Shown: one piece after another, positions 45,661 through 55,455 of the stretch
Numbering within the stretch: position 1 is the first letter of the stretch
Layout: each line of letters opens with the position of its first letter
Origin: an uncultured Algibacter sp.
GTDB lineage: Bacteria > Bacteroidota > Bacteroidia > Flavobacteriales > Flavobacteriaceae
Length of the DNA stretch: 64,000 bases
Assembly (NCBI RefSeq): GCF_947495925.1
Contig: NZ_CANMAU010000001.1
Span: 702,550 to 766,549, forward strand
Direction of reading: 5' to 3'
Notes under the pieces: generated by a model
Databases searched by the model: none
Seen by the model: the letters and a program-made list of their open reading frames with translations, nothing else
Told to the model about the DNA's origin: nothing
Translations under genes and position numbers: made by a program

Positions 45661-46404
45661 TTGCAAATACCTTTTGAGTTAAAGCTATTCGGTTATTATA
45701 TAAATATTCATCTTGTTTTAGAATATCTCGCTTTCTTTTTAGCTTTTAGGTATTATGTTTATTTAAGGCGAAAAAGCACAGACTCTATTTCCTCAAATAA
45801 TAGATTATCCATTATTCTTGGTGCTGCATTGGGCGCTTTAATTGGTTCACGACTTATTGGTTTTCTGGAAAACCCATGGGTTGAATTCTCACAACAGCAT
45901 ATCATTCAATTACTAAACACCAAAACCATAATGGGCGGATTATTTGGTGGATTACTGGGGGTCGAGTTTGCAAAAAAACGTATTGGAGAAACTCAATCTT
46001 CTGGCGATTTATTTGTTTTCCCTATCATTCTAGGCATTTTTATTGGAAGGATTGGTTGCTTCCTGTCTGGTATCGATGAATTTACATATGGAAATGAAAC
46101 TAAGTCTGTTTTAGGTATGGATCTAGGCGATGGTTTGCTTAGACATCCAACTTCTTTATATGAATTGATGTTTTTAGTCGTATTGTTTGTTGGCTTGAAG
46201 AAAATTCAAAAGAATATGATTTTAAAACCTGGGGAACTATTTAAAATATTTATGCTGCTATACTTTGGTTTCAGGTTTTTTATAGAATTTTTAAAACCAA
46301 ATGTATTTTATTTATTAGGAATAAGTACTATTCAAATTTTATGCATAGTTTGTTTCGTTTATTATTGTAAATTCATTTTTCAAATCTTTAAAAATGCCTG
46401 TTAG
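45661..46404 (+). CDS. Prolipoprotein diacylglyceryl transferase homologue (Lgt-like)
   Basis: A protein of 247 residues starting at a TTG. It has seven membrane helices and Lgt motifs MGGLFGGLLGV, GIFIGRIGCFLSGIDEF and RHPTSLYELMF, with the arginine of GRIGCF in the position of the catalytic region. The motif GRIGNF of true Lgt is GRIGCF here. Length is somewhat shorter than E. coli Lgt (291). It overlaps the radical SAM gene by 11 bp, so the two are coupled. It may be a lipid-modifying paralogue rather than the housekeeping Lgt. Confidence 0.75.
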   Translation: MQIPFELKLFGYYINIHLVLEYLAFFLAFRYYVYLRRKSTDSISSNNRLSIILGAALGALIGSRLIGFLENPWVEFSQQHIIQLLNTKTIMGGLFGGLLGVEFAKKRIGETQSSGDLFVFPIILGIFIGRIGCFLSGIDEFTYGNETKSVLGMDLGDGLLRHPTSLYELMFLVVLFVGLKKIQKNMILKPGELFKIFMLLYFGFRFFIEFLKPNVFYLLGISTIQILCIVCFVYYCKFIFQIFKNAC

Positions 46405-47788
46405 AAAATACACTTATTACGATTTTACTCTAAGCCTTTGTCCGGATTGCCTAAAGCGTGTTGATGCCAAAATCGTTTTTGAAAACGGAAATGTTTATAT
46501 GTTAAAACGCTGTAATGAGCATGGTAATTCTAAGGTCCTAATTGCTGATGATATTGAATATTATAAAAACATTAGAAACTACAACAAGCCCGGTGAAATA
46601 CCTTATAAATTTAACACCCAAACGCATTATGGTTGTCCTTACGATTGTGGTTTATGTCCAGATCACGAGCAGCACTCATGCCTAACAGTTGTTGAAGTTA
46701 CCGATAGATGTAATTTAACTTGCCCAACTTGTTATGCAGGGTCATCCCCAACTTACGGCAGGCATCGCACTTTGGATGAGGTAAAAACGATGCTGGATAC
46801 CATTGTTAAAAACGAAAAAAAGCCTGATGTTGTACAAATTTCGGGAGGCGAACCTACTATCCATCCACAGTTTTGGGAAATTTTAGATTATGCTAAAACG
46901 TTACCCATAAGACACTTAATGTTGAATACTAATGGAATTAAAATTGCAAAGGATATCGCTTTCGCGGAAAGACTAAAAACCTACGCACCAGATTTTGAAA
47001 TTTATTTGCAGTTTGATTCTTTTGAAAACAGTGTATTACAAGAATTACGTGGTGCTGACTTGAATGATATTAGGATAAAGGCTATTGAAAATTTAAATGC
47101 TATTAATTTATCAACAACTTTGGTAGTAACGCTTCAAAAAGGATTGAATGATGGTGAAATAGGGAAAATTATTAATTATGCTTTACAGCAAAAATGCGTA
47201 CGCGGCGTAACACTTCAACCGACCCAAATTGCTGGACGTTTAGAGCATTTTAATCCAGAAACAGATAGAATGACTCTAACCGAAGTCCGCAGAAAAATAT
47301 TGGAACAAACTACAATTTTTAATCCAGATGATTTATTACCTGTGCCCTGCAATCCGGATGCTTTAGTAATGGGTTATGCTTTAAAGCTTGATGAAGAAGT
47401 GTTTCCGCTAACGCGCTATATTAACCCCAACGATTTACTAGACAATAGCAAAAACACGATTATTTATGAGCAAGATTCACAGCTACAGGATAAAATGATC
47501 GAATTATTTAGTACCGGAAATTCTGTAGAGGTGGCCGAAGAAAACCTTAAATCTATCATGTGTTGTTTGCCAAATATTGATGCGCCAAACCTGAGTTATG
47601 ATCATTTATTTCGTATTATTATCATGCAATTTATTGATGCTTATAATTTTGACGTTCGTGCCATTAAAAAATCGTGCGTACATATTGTAGATAAAGACAA
47701 TAAAATCATTCCTTTTGAAACGATGAATTTATTTTACAGAGATGACAAAAGAGAGCGATTAGAAGCACTTAGAAACGAAACAACATGA
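46394..47788 (+). CDS. Radical SAM protein of the MJ0619/tetraether synthase (Tes)-like group
   Basis: A protein of 464 residues. The classical SAM motif is CNLTCPTC (Cys106, 110, 113). Additional cysteine clusters are CPDC (16, 19), Cys40, and GCPYDCGLC (81, 85, 88) plus Cys96. A glycine-rich SAM loop QISGGEPTIHP and a C-terminal pair CC in IMCCLPNI follow. This multi-cluster architecture matches the MJ0619/Tes family, in which relatives join lipid alkyl chains in archaea; earlier work described a methyltransferase role. It starts inside the lgt-like gene. Together they suggest a lipid modification, which is inference. Confidence 0.75.
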   Translation: MPVRKYTYYDFTLSLCPDCLKRVDAKIVFENGNVYMLKRCNEHGNSKVLIADDIEYYKNIRNYNKPGEIPYKFNTQTHYGCPYDCGLCPDHEQHSCLTVVEVTDRCNLTCPTCYAGSSPTYGRHRTLDEVKTMLDTIVKNEKKPDVVQISGGEPTIHPQFWEILDYAKTLPIRHLMLNTNGIKIAKDIAFAERLKTYAPDFEIYLQFDSFENSVLQELRGADLNDIRIKAIENLNAINLSTTLVVTLQKGLNDGEIGKIINYALQQKCVRGVTLQPTQIAGRLEHFNPETDRMTLTEVRRKILEQTTIFNPDDLLPVPCNPDALVMGYALKLDEEVFPLTRYINPNDLLDNSKNTIIYEQDSQLQDKMIELFSTGNSVEVAEENLKSIMCCLPNIDAPNLSYDHLFRIIIMQFIDAYNFDVRAIKKSCVHIVDKDNKIIPFETMNLFYRDDKRERLEALRNETT

Positions 47789-47994
47789 TACATTTTTTAA
47801 GCCCAAATATGGATTTTACAGGTTTAGTCATTTTGATTATTCTTATCATGATTGGTCCATCAATTTTACTAACCATTATTGGTTTTATTGTTCGCAAAAA
47901 GAATAAAAAAACAGCCAAAATATTATTTATTATTGCTACTGTGTATCTTATTATAAGTTTAGGTGTTTGTGGGGCTCTAATCTCTGGTTTTTAA
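47785..47994 (+). CDS. Small membrane protein (69 aa)
   Basis: A product of 69 residues with two hydrophobic helices (GLVILIILIMIGPSILLTIIG and ILFIIATVYLIISLGV) and a basic connection RKKNKKT. It overlaps the radical SAM stop by 4 bp and is convergent with the next gene by 18 bp, which supports translational coupling with the lipid-related pair. Function unknown. Confidence 0.6.
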   Translation: MIHFLSPNMDFTGLVILIILIMIGPSILLTIIGFIVRKKNKKTAKILFIIATVYLIISLGVCGALISGF

Positions 47995-48360
47995 TACCCA
48001 CATACCATAAATTGCTAAAACCAATTCTCCAACAGCTCCAAAAACAAAACCTAAGCTTGGTAAGCCGTCAATAAATAAACTCAATAATCTGCCTGCCCCT
48101 AAACCAAACATAAATACCATGTTTGTTATTAGGGCTATTTTTAAATATTCGTCATTAAAAACACCTAATAGCCATACAACCGCAAATCCTAAATACAAAC
48201 CCATAATGGCTTTAAAAATATTATATTCATCAGTAGTATTTAAATGAACCTCGACCAATACCTCTGGATAAAAACCATAAACAAATGAAACAGGAATTAC
48301 CACAATTAAAGAAATAATCAAATGTATTTTATTGATGAAATCCTGTTTAGTTCGTATCAT
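47977..48360 (-). CDS. DUF4345-like membrane protein
   Basis: A protein of 127 residues with four hydrophobic helices and the family-like phrases FKAIMGLYLGFAVVWLLGV and FIDGLPSLGFVFGAVGELVLA. I recall the latter as typical of DUF4345 proteins. Function unknown. It is convergent with the preceding small protein and diverges from lepA. Confidence 0.65.
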   Translation of the reverse strand: MIRTKQDFINKIHLIISLIVVIPVSFVYGFYPEVLVEVHLNTTDEYNIFKAIMGLYLGFAVVWLLGVFNDEYLKIALITNMVFMFGLGAGRLLSLFIDGLPSLGFVFGAVGELVLAIYGMWVLKTRD

Positions 48361-48441
48361 AAGAAAAGTTTCATATAAATATACTCATAATTGCCTTTGG
48401 CTTCTTTTAGAAAAGCACTATAATTACAGTCCTTAACATCT

Positions 48442-48472
48442 TTTTTAGCGTCAAATAATTAAACTATCTTTG
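48442..48472 (+). promoter_or_regulatory. Candidate promoter for lepA (TTTT - 19 bp - TATCTTTG)
   Basis: TATCTTTG (48465-48472) matches TAnnTTTG; a T-rich minus-33 half site sits 19 bp upstream. The ATG at 48500 is 27 bp downstream. Confidence 0.5.
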
Positions 48473-48499
48473 CAAAATCTTTTTTAGAAAGATTCCTTT

Positions 48500-50296
48500 A
48501 TGAAAAACATTAGAAATTTTTGCATTATTGCACATATAGATCACGGTAAAAGTACGCTTGCAGACCGTTTATTAGATTTTACAGGCTCAGTTACCGCAAG
48601 GGAACAGCAAGCCCAATTATTGGATAGTATGGATTTAGAGCGTGAGCGTGGTATTACGATCAAGTCTCATGCTATTCAAATGGATTATGAGCTTAATGGT
48701 GAAAAATATATTCTAAACCTGATTGACACCCCAGGTCATGTAGATTTCTCATATGAAGTCTCAAGATCTATAGCGGCTTGCGAAGGCGCTTTACTTATTG
48801 TAGATGCGGCTCAAAGTATTCAAGCCCAAACCATCTCCAATCTGTACTTAGCTTTAGAAAATGATTTAGAAATTATTCCTGTTTTAAATAAAGTAGATTT
48901 GCCAAGTGCAAACCCTGAGGAAGTTACTGATGATATTGTTGACTTGCTAGGTTGTGACCCTGAAGAAGTGATTCATGCTAGTGGAAAAACGGGCTTTGGA
49001 GTCGATAATATTTTAGAGGCTATTATAGATCGTGTACCTGCGCCAAAAGGTGATCCGGATGCTCCGCTACAAGCCTTAATATTTGACTCTGTGTACAACA
49101 CTTTTAGAGGAATCGAAACCTATTTTAGAGTCTTTAATGGCGAAATTAAAAAAGGGCAGCATATAAAATTTGTTGCTACAGATAAAGATTATTACGCTGA
49201 TGAGGTTGGAACCTTAAAGCTAAACCAAGTTGCCAAAAAGAGTGTAAAAACAGGTGATGTTGGTTACTTAATTACCGGAATAAAAACCGCTAAAGAAGTT
49301 AAAGTTGGTGATACCATTACAGATTTTGCAAAACCTACCACGAACATTGTTGAAGGTTTTGAAGATGTTAAGCCAATGGTTTTTGCAGGGATTTATCCGG
49401 TAGATACTGAAGATTACGAAGAGCTGCGCGCCTCAATGGAAAAACTCCAGCTAAATGATGCCTCCTTAGTTTTTGCTCCAGAAAGTTCGGCGGCCCTAGG
49501 TTTTGGTTTCCGTTGTGGGTTTTTAGGTATGCTTCATATGGAGATTATCCAAGAACGCCTAGAACGTGAGTTTGATATGACGGTTATTACCACGGTACCT
49601 AACGTATCATACCACGCTTTTACAAATAAAAACCCAGATGAAGCTTTTATTGTAAACAATCCTTCTGATTTACCAGAACCTTCAACAGTAAATAGAGTTG
49701 AAGAACCTTTTATAAAAGCCACTATAATTACCAAATCTGATTTTGTAGGTAACGTCATGTCACTGTGTATTGAAAAGCGCGGACTTATCATGAATCAAAC
49801 ATACTTAACAACCGAGCGCGTTGAACTTACATTTGAAATGCCTCTGGCTGAAATTGTTTTTGATTTTTATGATCGTTTAAAAACCGTTTCAAAGGGATAT
49901 GCTTCTTTTGATTACCACCCAATAGGAATGAAAGTATCAAAATTAGTACGTTTAGACATCTTATTGAATGCCCAACCCGTTGATGCGCTTTCAGCTTTAA
50001 TTCATGCAGATAATGCCCAAACAATTGGACGAAAAATGTGTGAAAAATTAAGAGAGCTTATTCCTCGTCAGCAATTTGATATTCCTATTCAAGCTGCAAT
50101 TGGCGCTAAAATTATTTCTAGAGAAACTATAAAAGCCTTGCGTAAAGATGTTACCGCCAAATGTTATGGTGGAGATATTTCACGTAAACGTAAACTTCTG
50201 GAAAAGCAGAAAAAAGGAAAAAAACGTATGCGTCAAGTAGGTAATGTAGAAATACCTCAACAAGCATTTATGGCTGTTCTAAAGCTTAATGACTAA
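48500..50296 (+). CDS. lepA: Elongation factor 4 (LepA)
   Basis: A protein of 598 residues, the standard size. G motifs are [27 protein letters not shown], and the LepA-specific C-terminal region with [16 protein letters not shown]. It is a translational GTPase that back-translocates stalled ribosomes. Single transcription unit ahead of the long glycogen-cluster leader. Confidence 0.95.
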   Translation: MKNIRNFCIIAHIDHGKSTLADRLLDFTGSVTAREQQAQLLDSMDLERERGITIKSHAIQMDYELNGEKYILNLIDTPGHVDFSYEVSRSIAACEGALLIVDAAQSIQAQTISNLYLALENDLEIIPVLNKVDLPSANPEEVTDDIVDLLGCDPEEVIHASGKTGFGVDNILEAIIDRVPAPKGDPDAPLQALIFDSVYNTFRGIETYFRVFNGEIKKGQHIKFVATDKDYYADEVGTLKLNQVAKKSVKTGDVGYLITGIKTAKEVKVGDTITDFAKPTTNIVEGFEDVKPMVFAGIYPVDTEDYEELRASMEKLQLNDASLVFAPESSAALGFGFRCGFLGMLHMEIIQERLEREFDMTVITTVPNVSYHAFTNKNPDEAFIVNNPSDLPEPSTVNRVEEPFIKATIITKSDFVGNVMSLCIEKRGLIMNQTYLTTERVELTFEMPLAEIVFDFYDRLKTVSKGYASFDYHPIGMKVSKLVRLDILLNAQPVDALSALIHADNAQTIGRKMCEKLRELIPRQQFDIPIQAAIGAKIISRETIKALRKDVTAKCYGGDISRKRKLLEKQKKGKKRMRQVGNVEIPQQAFMAVLKLND

Positions 50297-50895
50297 TTCT
50301 TTTTAACTAAAAAAAGCTTGTATACTATAAATATTAGACGCAATAATTAGCAATATTAATTTCAAAATAAGCTATATTAAGCAGAGAAAAGTCTCTTTGC
50401 TATCAACCCTTTTTTCATAACTCATCCTTTTACTTTCTTTTTTGATGCTCGAAGACTTAAAATACCCAAATAGTCCCTACTAGTTTAGGGTTGCAATTTT
50501 CATGAACGATTAAAACTAAAGTTGGTATTTAACCTATTATTATTATTAAATATTTCAAGTATTTCTAATTCTACTATTTTTTCTTCAAAAAACACAATAA
50601 GCTTAAATTGTTAATAAATATTTTGTATGTTTATAACATACTATGTTTAACAATTTCTTTATAAGCTACAAGACCTTGTTAATACTATGTTTATCTAATT
50701 TTGTTTGTGACTGTTTTTCAAACATAACAATAGAATTGTTATTAACAATTTGAAAATATTTAAGCACCTGTTTGCTTGATTTTCAATAAAGTACCAGACA
50801 AATAATTGTATTGACATTTTTTTTGATTAATGTTTAGAAAAAGATACCGTTGCACATGTATTTCTTTTTTTAATGTTTTTAAGTTAAACAACCAT
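50297..50895 (+). promoter_or_regulatory. 599-bp upstream region of the alpha-glucan cluster with repeat operators
   Basis: No gene is visible here. The segment is AT-rich. It contains a 12-bp direct repeat ATACTATGTTTA at 50638-50649 and 50682-50693 (44 bp apart, about four helical turns) and a 17-bp palindrome AATTGTTA-T-TAACAATT at 50734-50750. Both lie in the last 260 bp before glgM/glgA and are candidate operators. No convincing terminator for lepA is seen. Confidence 0.5.
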
Positions 50896-52098
50896 ATGAA
50901 AGCACTTTTTTATACCAGAGAATTTCCACCTTACGTTTATGGTGGAGCCGGAGTTCATGTTGAATATTTAGCCGGTGAACTAGCTAAATTAATGGAAATG
51001 GACGTCAGGTGCTTTGGTGATCAGGACGATAAATCGTCAAACTTAAGTGTAAAGGGTTTTCCGTTTGAAAATGCCGCTTTTGATCATTCAGACGATAAAT
51101 TAAAGTCCGTATTCAAAACATTAAGCACTTGTATTCAAATGAATGCAGACCCTATCGATGCCGATGTGGTTCATTGTCATACATGGTATGCCCATTTTGC
51201 AGGTATCGTTGCTAAATTATGCTATGGTACACCATTAGTGATAACAACACATTCTTTGGAACCGTTACGGCCTTGGAAAAGAGAACAATTAGGTCGGGGT
51301 TACGACGCCTCATCTTGGGTAGAAAAAACAGCTATTGAAATGGCCGATGCTCTCATTGCTGTTTCTGAAGAAACTAAAGCGGATGTTATTAAACATTTTG
51401 ATGTTGATGAAAGTAAAATACATGTTATTTATAATGGTATAAATCTTCAACAATACATTACAACATCTGAAACATCTACATTAGACGCATATGGGGTTGA
51501 TAAAACAAAACCTTATGTCCTTTTTGTTGGTAGAATTACGCGCCAGAAAGGCATAATTCATTTAGTAAACGCTATAAAATATATAGATCCTGAAACACAA
51601 ATCGTTCTTTGTGCAGGCGCGCCAGATACACCAGAGATTGCGAAAGAAATGAAGGATAGTGTTAATGAAGTTAAGAAAACACGAGACAATGTTATCTGGA
51701 TTGACAAAATGGTTACCAAAGAAGAAATTATTCAACTTTATTCTCATGCCGATGTGTTTTGTTGCCCGTCCATATACGAGCCATTTGGCATTATAAATAT
51801 TGAAGCCATGGCTTGTGATACGGCTGTGGTAGCTAGTGCGGTTGGCGGTATTAAAGAAGTTGTGGTTGATGGTGAAACCGGGATTTTAATTCCGTTAGAA
51901 CAACAAACAGAGGCGCCTTTTGAACCCATAGATCCAAATAAATTTTCAAAAGATTTGGCCAACGGTGTTAACAAAGTGATTAGAGATAAAGACCTTAGAG
52001 AAACCATGGCTAAAAATGGTAGAAAACGTGTTGAAGATTATTTTGACTGGATTGCCATTGCCAAACAAGTAGAAGAACTATACAAATCATTACTATAA
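50896..52098 (+). CDS. glgM: GT4 alpha-glucan / maltose-1-phosphate synthase (GlgM/GlgA type)
   Basis: A protein of 400 residues from the ATG at 50896. The opening MKALFYTREFPPYVYGGAGV is strikingly like actinobacterial GlgM (Rv1212c-type, sometimes called Corynebacterial GlgA). The GT4 motifs follow: VVHCHTWYAHFAG, VLFVGRITRQKGI and PSIYEPFGIINIEAMA with the acceptor/donor Glu pair. GlgM makes maltose-1-phosphate from ADP-glucose and glucose-1-phosphate; a simple glycogen synthase role is the alternative. The presence of GlgC, GlgE and maltokinase downstream supports the former. A longer frame from 50830 is rejected. Confidence 0.8.
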   Translation: MKALFYTREFPPYVYGGAGVHVEYLAGELAKLMEMDVRCFGDQDDKSSNLSVKGFPFENAAFDHSDDKLKSVFKTLSTCIQMNADPIDADVVHCHTWYAHFAGIVAKLCYGTPLVITTHSLEPLRPWKREQLGRGYDASSWVEKTAIEMADALIAVSEETKADVIKHFDVDESKIHVIYNGINLQQYITTSETSTLDAYGVDKTKPYVLFVGRITRQKGIIHLVNAIKYIDPETQIVLCAGAPDTPEIAKEMKDSVNEVKKTRDNVIWIDKMVTKEEIIQLYSHADVFCCPSIYEPFGIINIEAMACDTAVVASAVGGIKEVVVDGETGILIPLEQQTEAPFEPIDPNKFSKDLANGVNKVIRDKDLRETMAKNGRKRVEDYFDWIAIAKQVEELYKSLL

Positions 52099-52128
52099 CA
52101 AACTATGCAACTAAAAAATTAACAGATT

Positions 52129-53394
52129 ATGATAAACAATAAAGTTTTAGCCATAATATTAGGTGGCGGTCAGGGATCGAGATTATACCCATTAACTAAA
52201 GACAGATCTAAACCAGCAGTTCCAATTGCTGGGAAGTATAGGTTGGTGGATATACCGATATCCAACTGTATAAATTCTGATATTAAGCGCATGTTTGTTT
52301 TAACACAGTTTAATTCTGCTTCGCTTAATAAACATATAAAAAACACCTACCACTTTAGTTTTTTTAGTAGTGCTTTTGTTGATGTATTAGCAGCAGAACA
52401 AACCCCGCATAACAAAACGTGGTTTCAAGGAACTGCCGATGCTGTGCGTCAAAGTATGCATCACTTCTTGAGTCATGATTTTGATTATTTCTTAATATTG
52501 TCTGGAGATCAATTGTATCAAATGGACTATGAGAAAATGATTAGTGCCCATATAAAAGCTAAAGCTAAAATATCAATAGCAACAATACCTGTTAATGCAA
52601 AAGATGCTACAGAATTTGGCATATTGAAATCTGATGACAACAATGTAGTCACCTCATTTATTGAAAAACCAGATGCTAGCTTATTACCTGAATGGACTTC
52701 TGAGGTAAGTGACGACATGAAAGCACAAGGCAGAAATTATCTAGCTTCCATGGGTATTTACGTTTTTAACAGAAGTTTATTAACTAAGCTCATGGAGAAC
52801 CCGGAAACCAATGATTTTGGGAAAGAAATTATTCCTCAAGCCATAGAACAACATAAAACACTTAGTTATCAATATGAGGGTTATTGGACAGATATTGGTA
52901 ATATCGATTCGTTCTTTGAAGCGAACATTGGTCTTACAGCAGATATTCCTCAATTTGATTTATACGACAAGAAAAAGCGTATTTATACACGTGCACGAAT
53001 GTTACCCACTACTAAATTGGCAGGAACCATGACTGAAAAGGCAGTTATTGCAGAAGGGTGTATTATTAGCGCTGCGAAAATAGAACAATCTGTAATTGGG
53101 ATTCGATCTAGAATTGGTGATGAATCAACCGTTATAAATACCTATATGATGGGGTCTGATAGTTATGAGACTCTCGATCAAATACAAAACAAAAAAATAG
53201 ATATTTTAATGGGGATTGGGCAACGTTGTTTTATAAAAAACGCCATAATAGATAAAAACTGTCGTATTGGCGATGATGTAAGAATTAATGGAGGTCCTCA
53301 TTTAGAAGATAAAGAAACGGATACATATTTTATAAAAGAGGGTATTGTTGTTATTAAAAAAGGAGCAACTATTCCTAAAGGATATGTTATTTAA
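52129..53394 (+). CDS. glgC: Glucose-1-phosphate adenylyltransferase
   Basis: A protein of 421 residues with the signature LGGGQGSRLYPLTKDRSKPA, then RLVDIPISNCINS, HSTANGN-like metal site absent but SGDQLYQMDY and GTADAVRQ present, and a C-terminal left-handed beta-helix ending IRINGGPHLEDKET-like (RINGGPHLEDKE). It makes ADP-glucose for alpha-glucan synthesis. It starts 30 bp after glgM. Confidence 0.9.
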   Translation: MINNKVLAIILGGGQGSRLYPLTKDRSKPAVPIAGKYRLVDIPISNCINSDIKRMFVLTQFNSASLNKHIKNTYHFSFFSSAFVDVLAAEQTPHNKTWFQGTADAVRQSMHHFLSHDFDYFLILSGDQLYQMDYEKMISAHIKAKAKISIATIPVNAKDATEFGILKSDDNNVVTSFIEKPDASLLPEWTSEVSDDMKAQGRNYLASMGIYVFNRSLLTKLMENPETNDFGKEIIPQAIEQHKTLSYQYEGYWTDIGNIDSFFEANIGLTADIPQFDLYDKKKRIYTRARMLPTTKLAGTMTEKAVIAEGCIISAAKIEQSVIGIRSRIGDESTVINTYMMGSDSYETLDQIQNKKIDILMGIGQRCFIKNAIIDKNCRIGDDVRINGGPHLEDKETDTYFIKEGIVVIKKGATIPKGYVI

Positions 53395-53516
53395 TAAACT
53401 TACTCCTCTTAATTTACAAGCCACGAAACATTAAGAGCAAAACTTAAAATTTTTATTTTTTTGACAATTTAGCCTAACAAATGTTCAGCTAAATTGATCT
53501 TTAAAAACAAACAAAA

Positions 53517-55454
53517 ATGCAAGACCAAAAAAGAGTTGTAATTGATTATGTCTCGCCAAGTGTTAATAACGGCGAATTTTATATTAAGCGTGTTATAAAC
53601 GAAATTGTTAATATAGATGCGCATATTATGGCCGATGGCCATGATGTATTAGGAGCTTCAGTACTCTATAAACATGAGAAAGCAAAATCTTGGAAAGCGT
53701 CCAGAATGCGTTTAATTTCAAATGATGAATGGAAATCATCTTTTGTTGTTGAAAAACAAGGTTTTTACACCTATAAAGTTCAGGCGTGGGTAGATTATGC
53801 ACTGAATTGGCGTTATGGTCTCATTAGAAAAATTAACGATGGTCAACATGTATCATCTGAATTATTAGAAGGTGCAGAGTATCTTGAAGCCCTATTTGAC
53901 AAAGTAAACGCTGATGACAAAACATATTTAGAACGTCTTCAAGGCCTTTTCAAAAATGAAAATGACTACGGAGAAGCTATTACTGAAGCCACTACAGAAA
54001 GGTTATATAATATACTTTATGCAAACCCGGTAAAGTTTCTCGAGAATGAATCTAAAACCTATCAGGTTTATGTCGATAGAAAAAAAGCTAGATTTAGTAC
54101 TTGGTACGAGTTTTTTCCACGTTCTGCCTCAGAGCAAGAAGGGGTTCACGGAACTTTTAAAGACTGCGAGCGTTTACTTCCGCGTGTAAAAAACATGGGG
54201 TTTGATGTCGTATATTTACCCCCCATCCATCCTATTGGAGAAGTAAATAGAAAAGGGAAAAACAACACAACCGAAGCCAAAGAAGGCGATGTAGGTTCTA
54301 CATGGGGTGTTGGATCTCAATATGGCGGACACAAAGATATTCACCCACAATTAGGGTCGCTTGACGATTTCAAATCTTTAATCGAAAAAGCCAAAGAAAA
54401 TGATCTTGAGATTGCCATGGATTATGCGCTACAAGCAGCACCAGATCATCCTTGGGTAAAAGAACATCCGTCTTGGTTTAAATGGAGACCAGATGGTACA
54501 GTACAATATGCTGAAAATCCACCTAAAAAATATCAAGACATTTTACCAATTTATTGGGAGAGCAAAGATTATAAAGCCCTATGGAATGAGTGCTTAGATA
54601 TTTTATTGCATTGGATTGACTGTGGTATTAAAATTTTTAGAGTTGATAACCCACACACCAAACCTTTTTATTTCTGGAATTGGATTATCAGTCAAGTAAA
54701 AGTTAAACATCCCGATGTTATCTTTTTAGCTGAAGCTTTTACAGCACCTAAAGTGATGCAACAATTGGCTAAACAAGGGTACACTCAATCTTACACCTAC
54801 TTTACATGGCGAGAAAGTAAGCATGAACTTATAGAATATGTTGAAGAATTAACAAAATCTGAATTAAAGGAATATATGCAGCCTAACTTCTGGCCAAATA
54901 CGCCAGATATTAACCCCTACCACTTGCAAGGTGCTAATGAATCTAAACATATTTTACGATATGCTTTAGCAGCTACTTTAAGTTCTAGTATTGGCATATA
55001 TGGGCCTGTTTTTGAATACATGCTTTCTAGTTCTCTACTCGGGAAAGAAGAATATTTAAATTCTGAAAAATTTCAAATCACCCACTATGATTGGGGTATA
55101 AAAAATAAACTGATTACCATTATTGCCAAAATAAATTATATTAGGCACCACAATCCCGCACTTCAGCAAACTAATAATATTAAGTTCTGTCATATTGAAA
55201 ATGATAATTTGTTAGCGTTCTATAAATGGAATGATGATCGTACAAATCAAATATTTGTTATAATTAGTTTAGATGCCCACCATTCGCAACAAGGCACAGT
55301 ACAGGTGCCTTTGCATGATATTGGTGTTCCTCATGGTCACAATCTTGAAATGCATGATTTAATTACAGATAGTCGTTATAATTGGAATAGCGAATGGAGC
55401 TACGTAGAGTTACACCCTACCATGCCCTTCCACATTTTCCATATAAACAAATAG
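53517..55454 (+). CDS. glgE: Alpha-1,4-glucan:maltose-1-phosphate maltosyltransferase
   Basis: A protein of 645 residues of GH13 subfamily 3. An N-terminal beta domain (1-180) precedes the TIM barrel. WYEFFPRSASEQEGVHGTF near 196, PPIHPIGEVNRKGKNN at ~235-250, nucleophile Asp377 in IFRVDNPHTKP and acid Glu406 in FLAEAFT match GlgE. It transfers maltosyl units from maltose-1-phosphate to growing glucan. It is followed by maltokinase with 1 bp between and preceded by glgC after a 122-bp gap. A trehalose synthase label is excluded because the nucleophile context is GlgE-type. Confidence 0.9.
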   Translation: MQDQKRVVIDYVSPSVNNGEFYIKRVINEIVNIDAHIMADGHDVLGASVLYKHEKAKSWKASRMRLISNDEWKSSFVVEKQGFYTYKVQAWVDYALNWRYGLIRKINDGQHVSSELLEGAEYLEALFDKVNADDKTYLERLQGLFKNENDYGEAITEATTERLYNILYANPVKFLENESKTYQVYVDRKKARFSTWYEFFPRSASEQEGVHGTFKDCERLLPRVKNMGFDVVYLPPIHPIGEVNRKGKNNTTEAKEGDVGSTWGVGSQYGGHKDIHPQLGSLDDFKSLIEKAKENDLEIAMDYALQAAPDHPWVKEHPSWFKWRPDGTVQYAENPPKKYQDILPIYWESKDYKALWNECLDILLHWIDCGIKIFRVDNPHTKPFYFWNWIISQVKVKHPDVIFLAEAFTAPKVMQQLAKQGYTQSYTYFTWRESKHELIEYVEELTKSELKEYMQPNFWPNTPDINPYHLQGANESKHILRYALAATLSSSIGIYGPVFEYMLSSSLLGKEEYLNSEKFQITHYDWGIKNKLITIIAKINYIRHHNPALQQTNNIKFCHIENDNLLAFYKWNDDRTNQIFVIISLDAHHSQQGTVQVPLHDIGVPHGHNLEMHDLITDSRYNWNSEWSYVELHPTMPFHIFHINK

Positions 55455-55455
55455 C

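Noticed and set aside
50830..50895. N-terminal extension of the GT4 glucan synthase
   Set aside because: The Cys/Phe-rich 22 residues are unlike any family member; MKALFYTREFPP is the natural start.
53517..55454. Trehalose synthase or plain alpha-amylase
   Set aside because: The nucleophile region IFRVDNPHTKP, the long N-terminal beta domain and the maltokinase neighbour fit GlgE.
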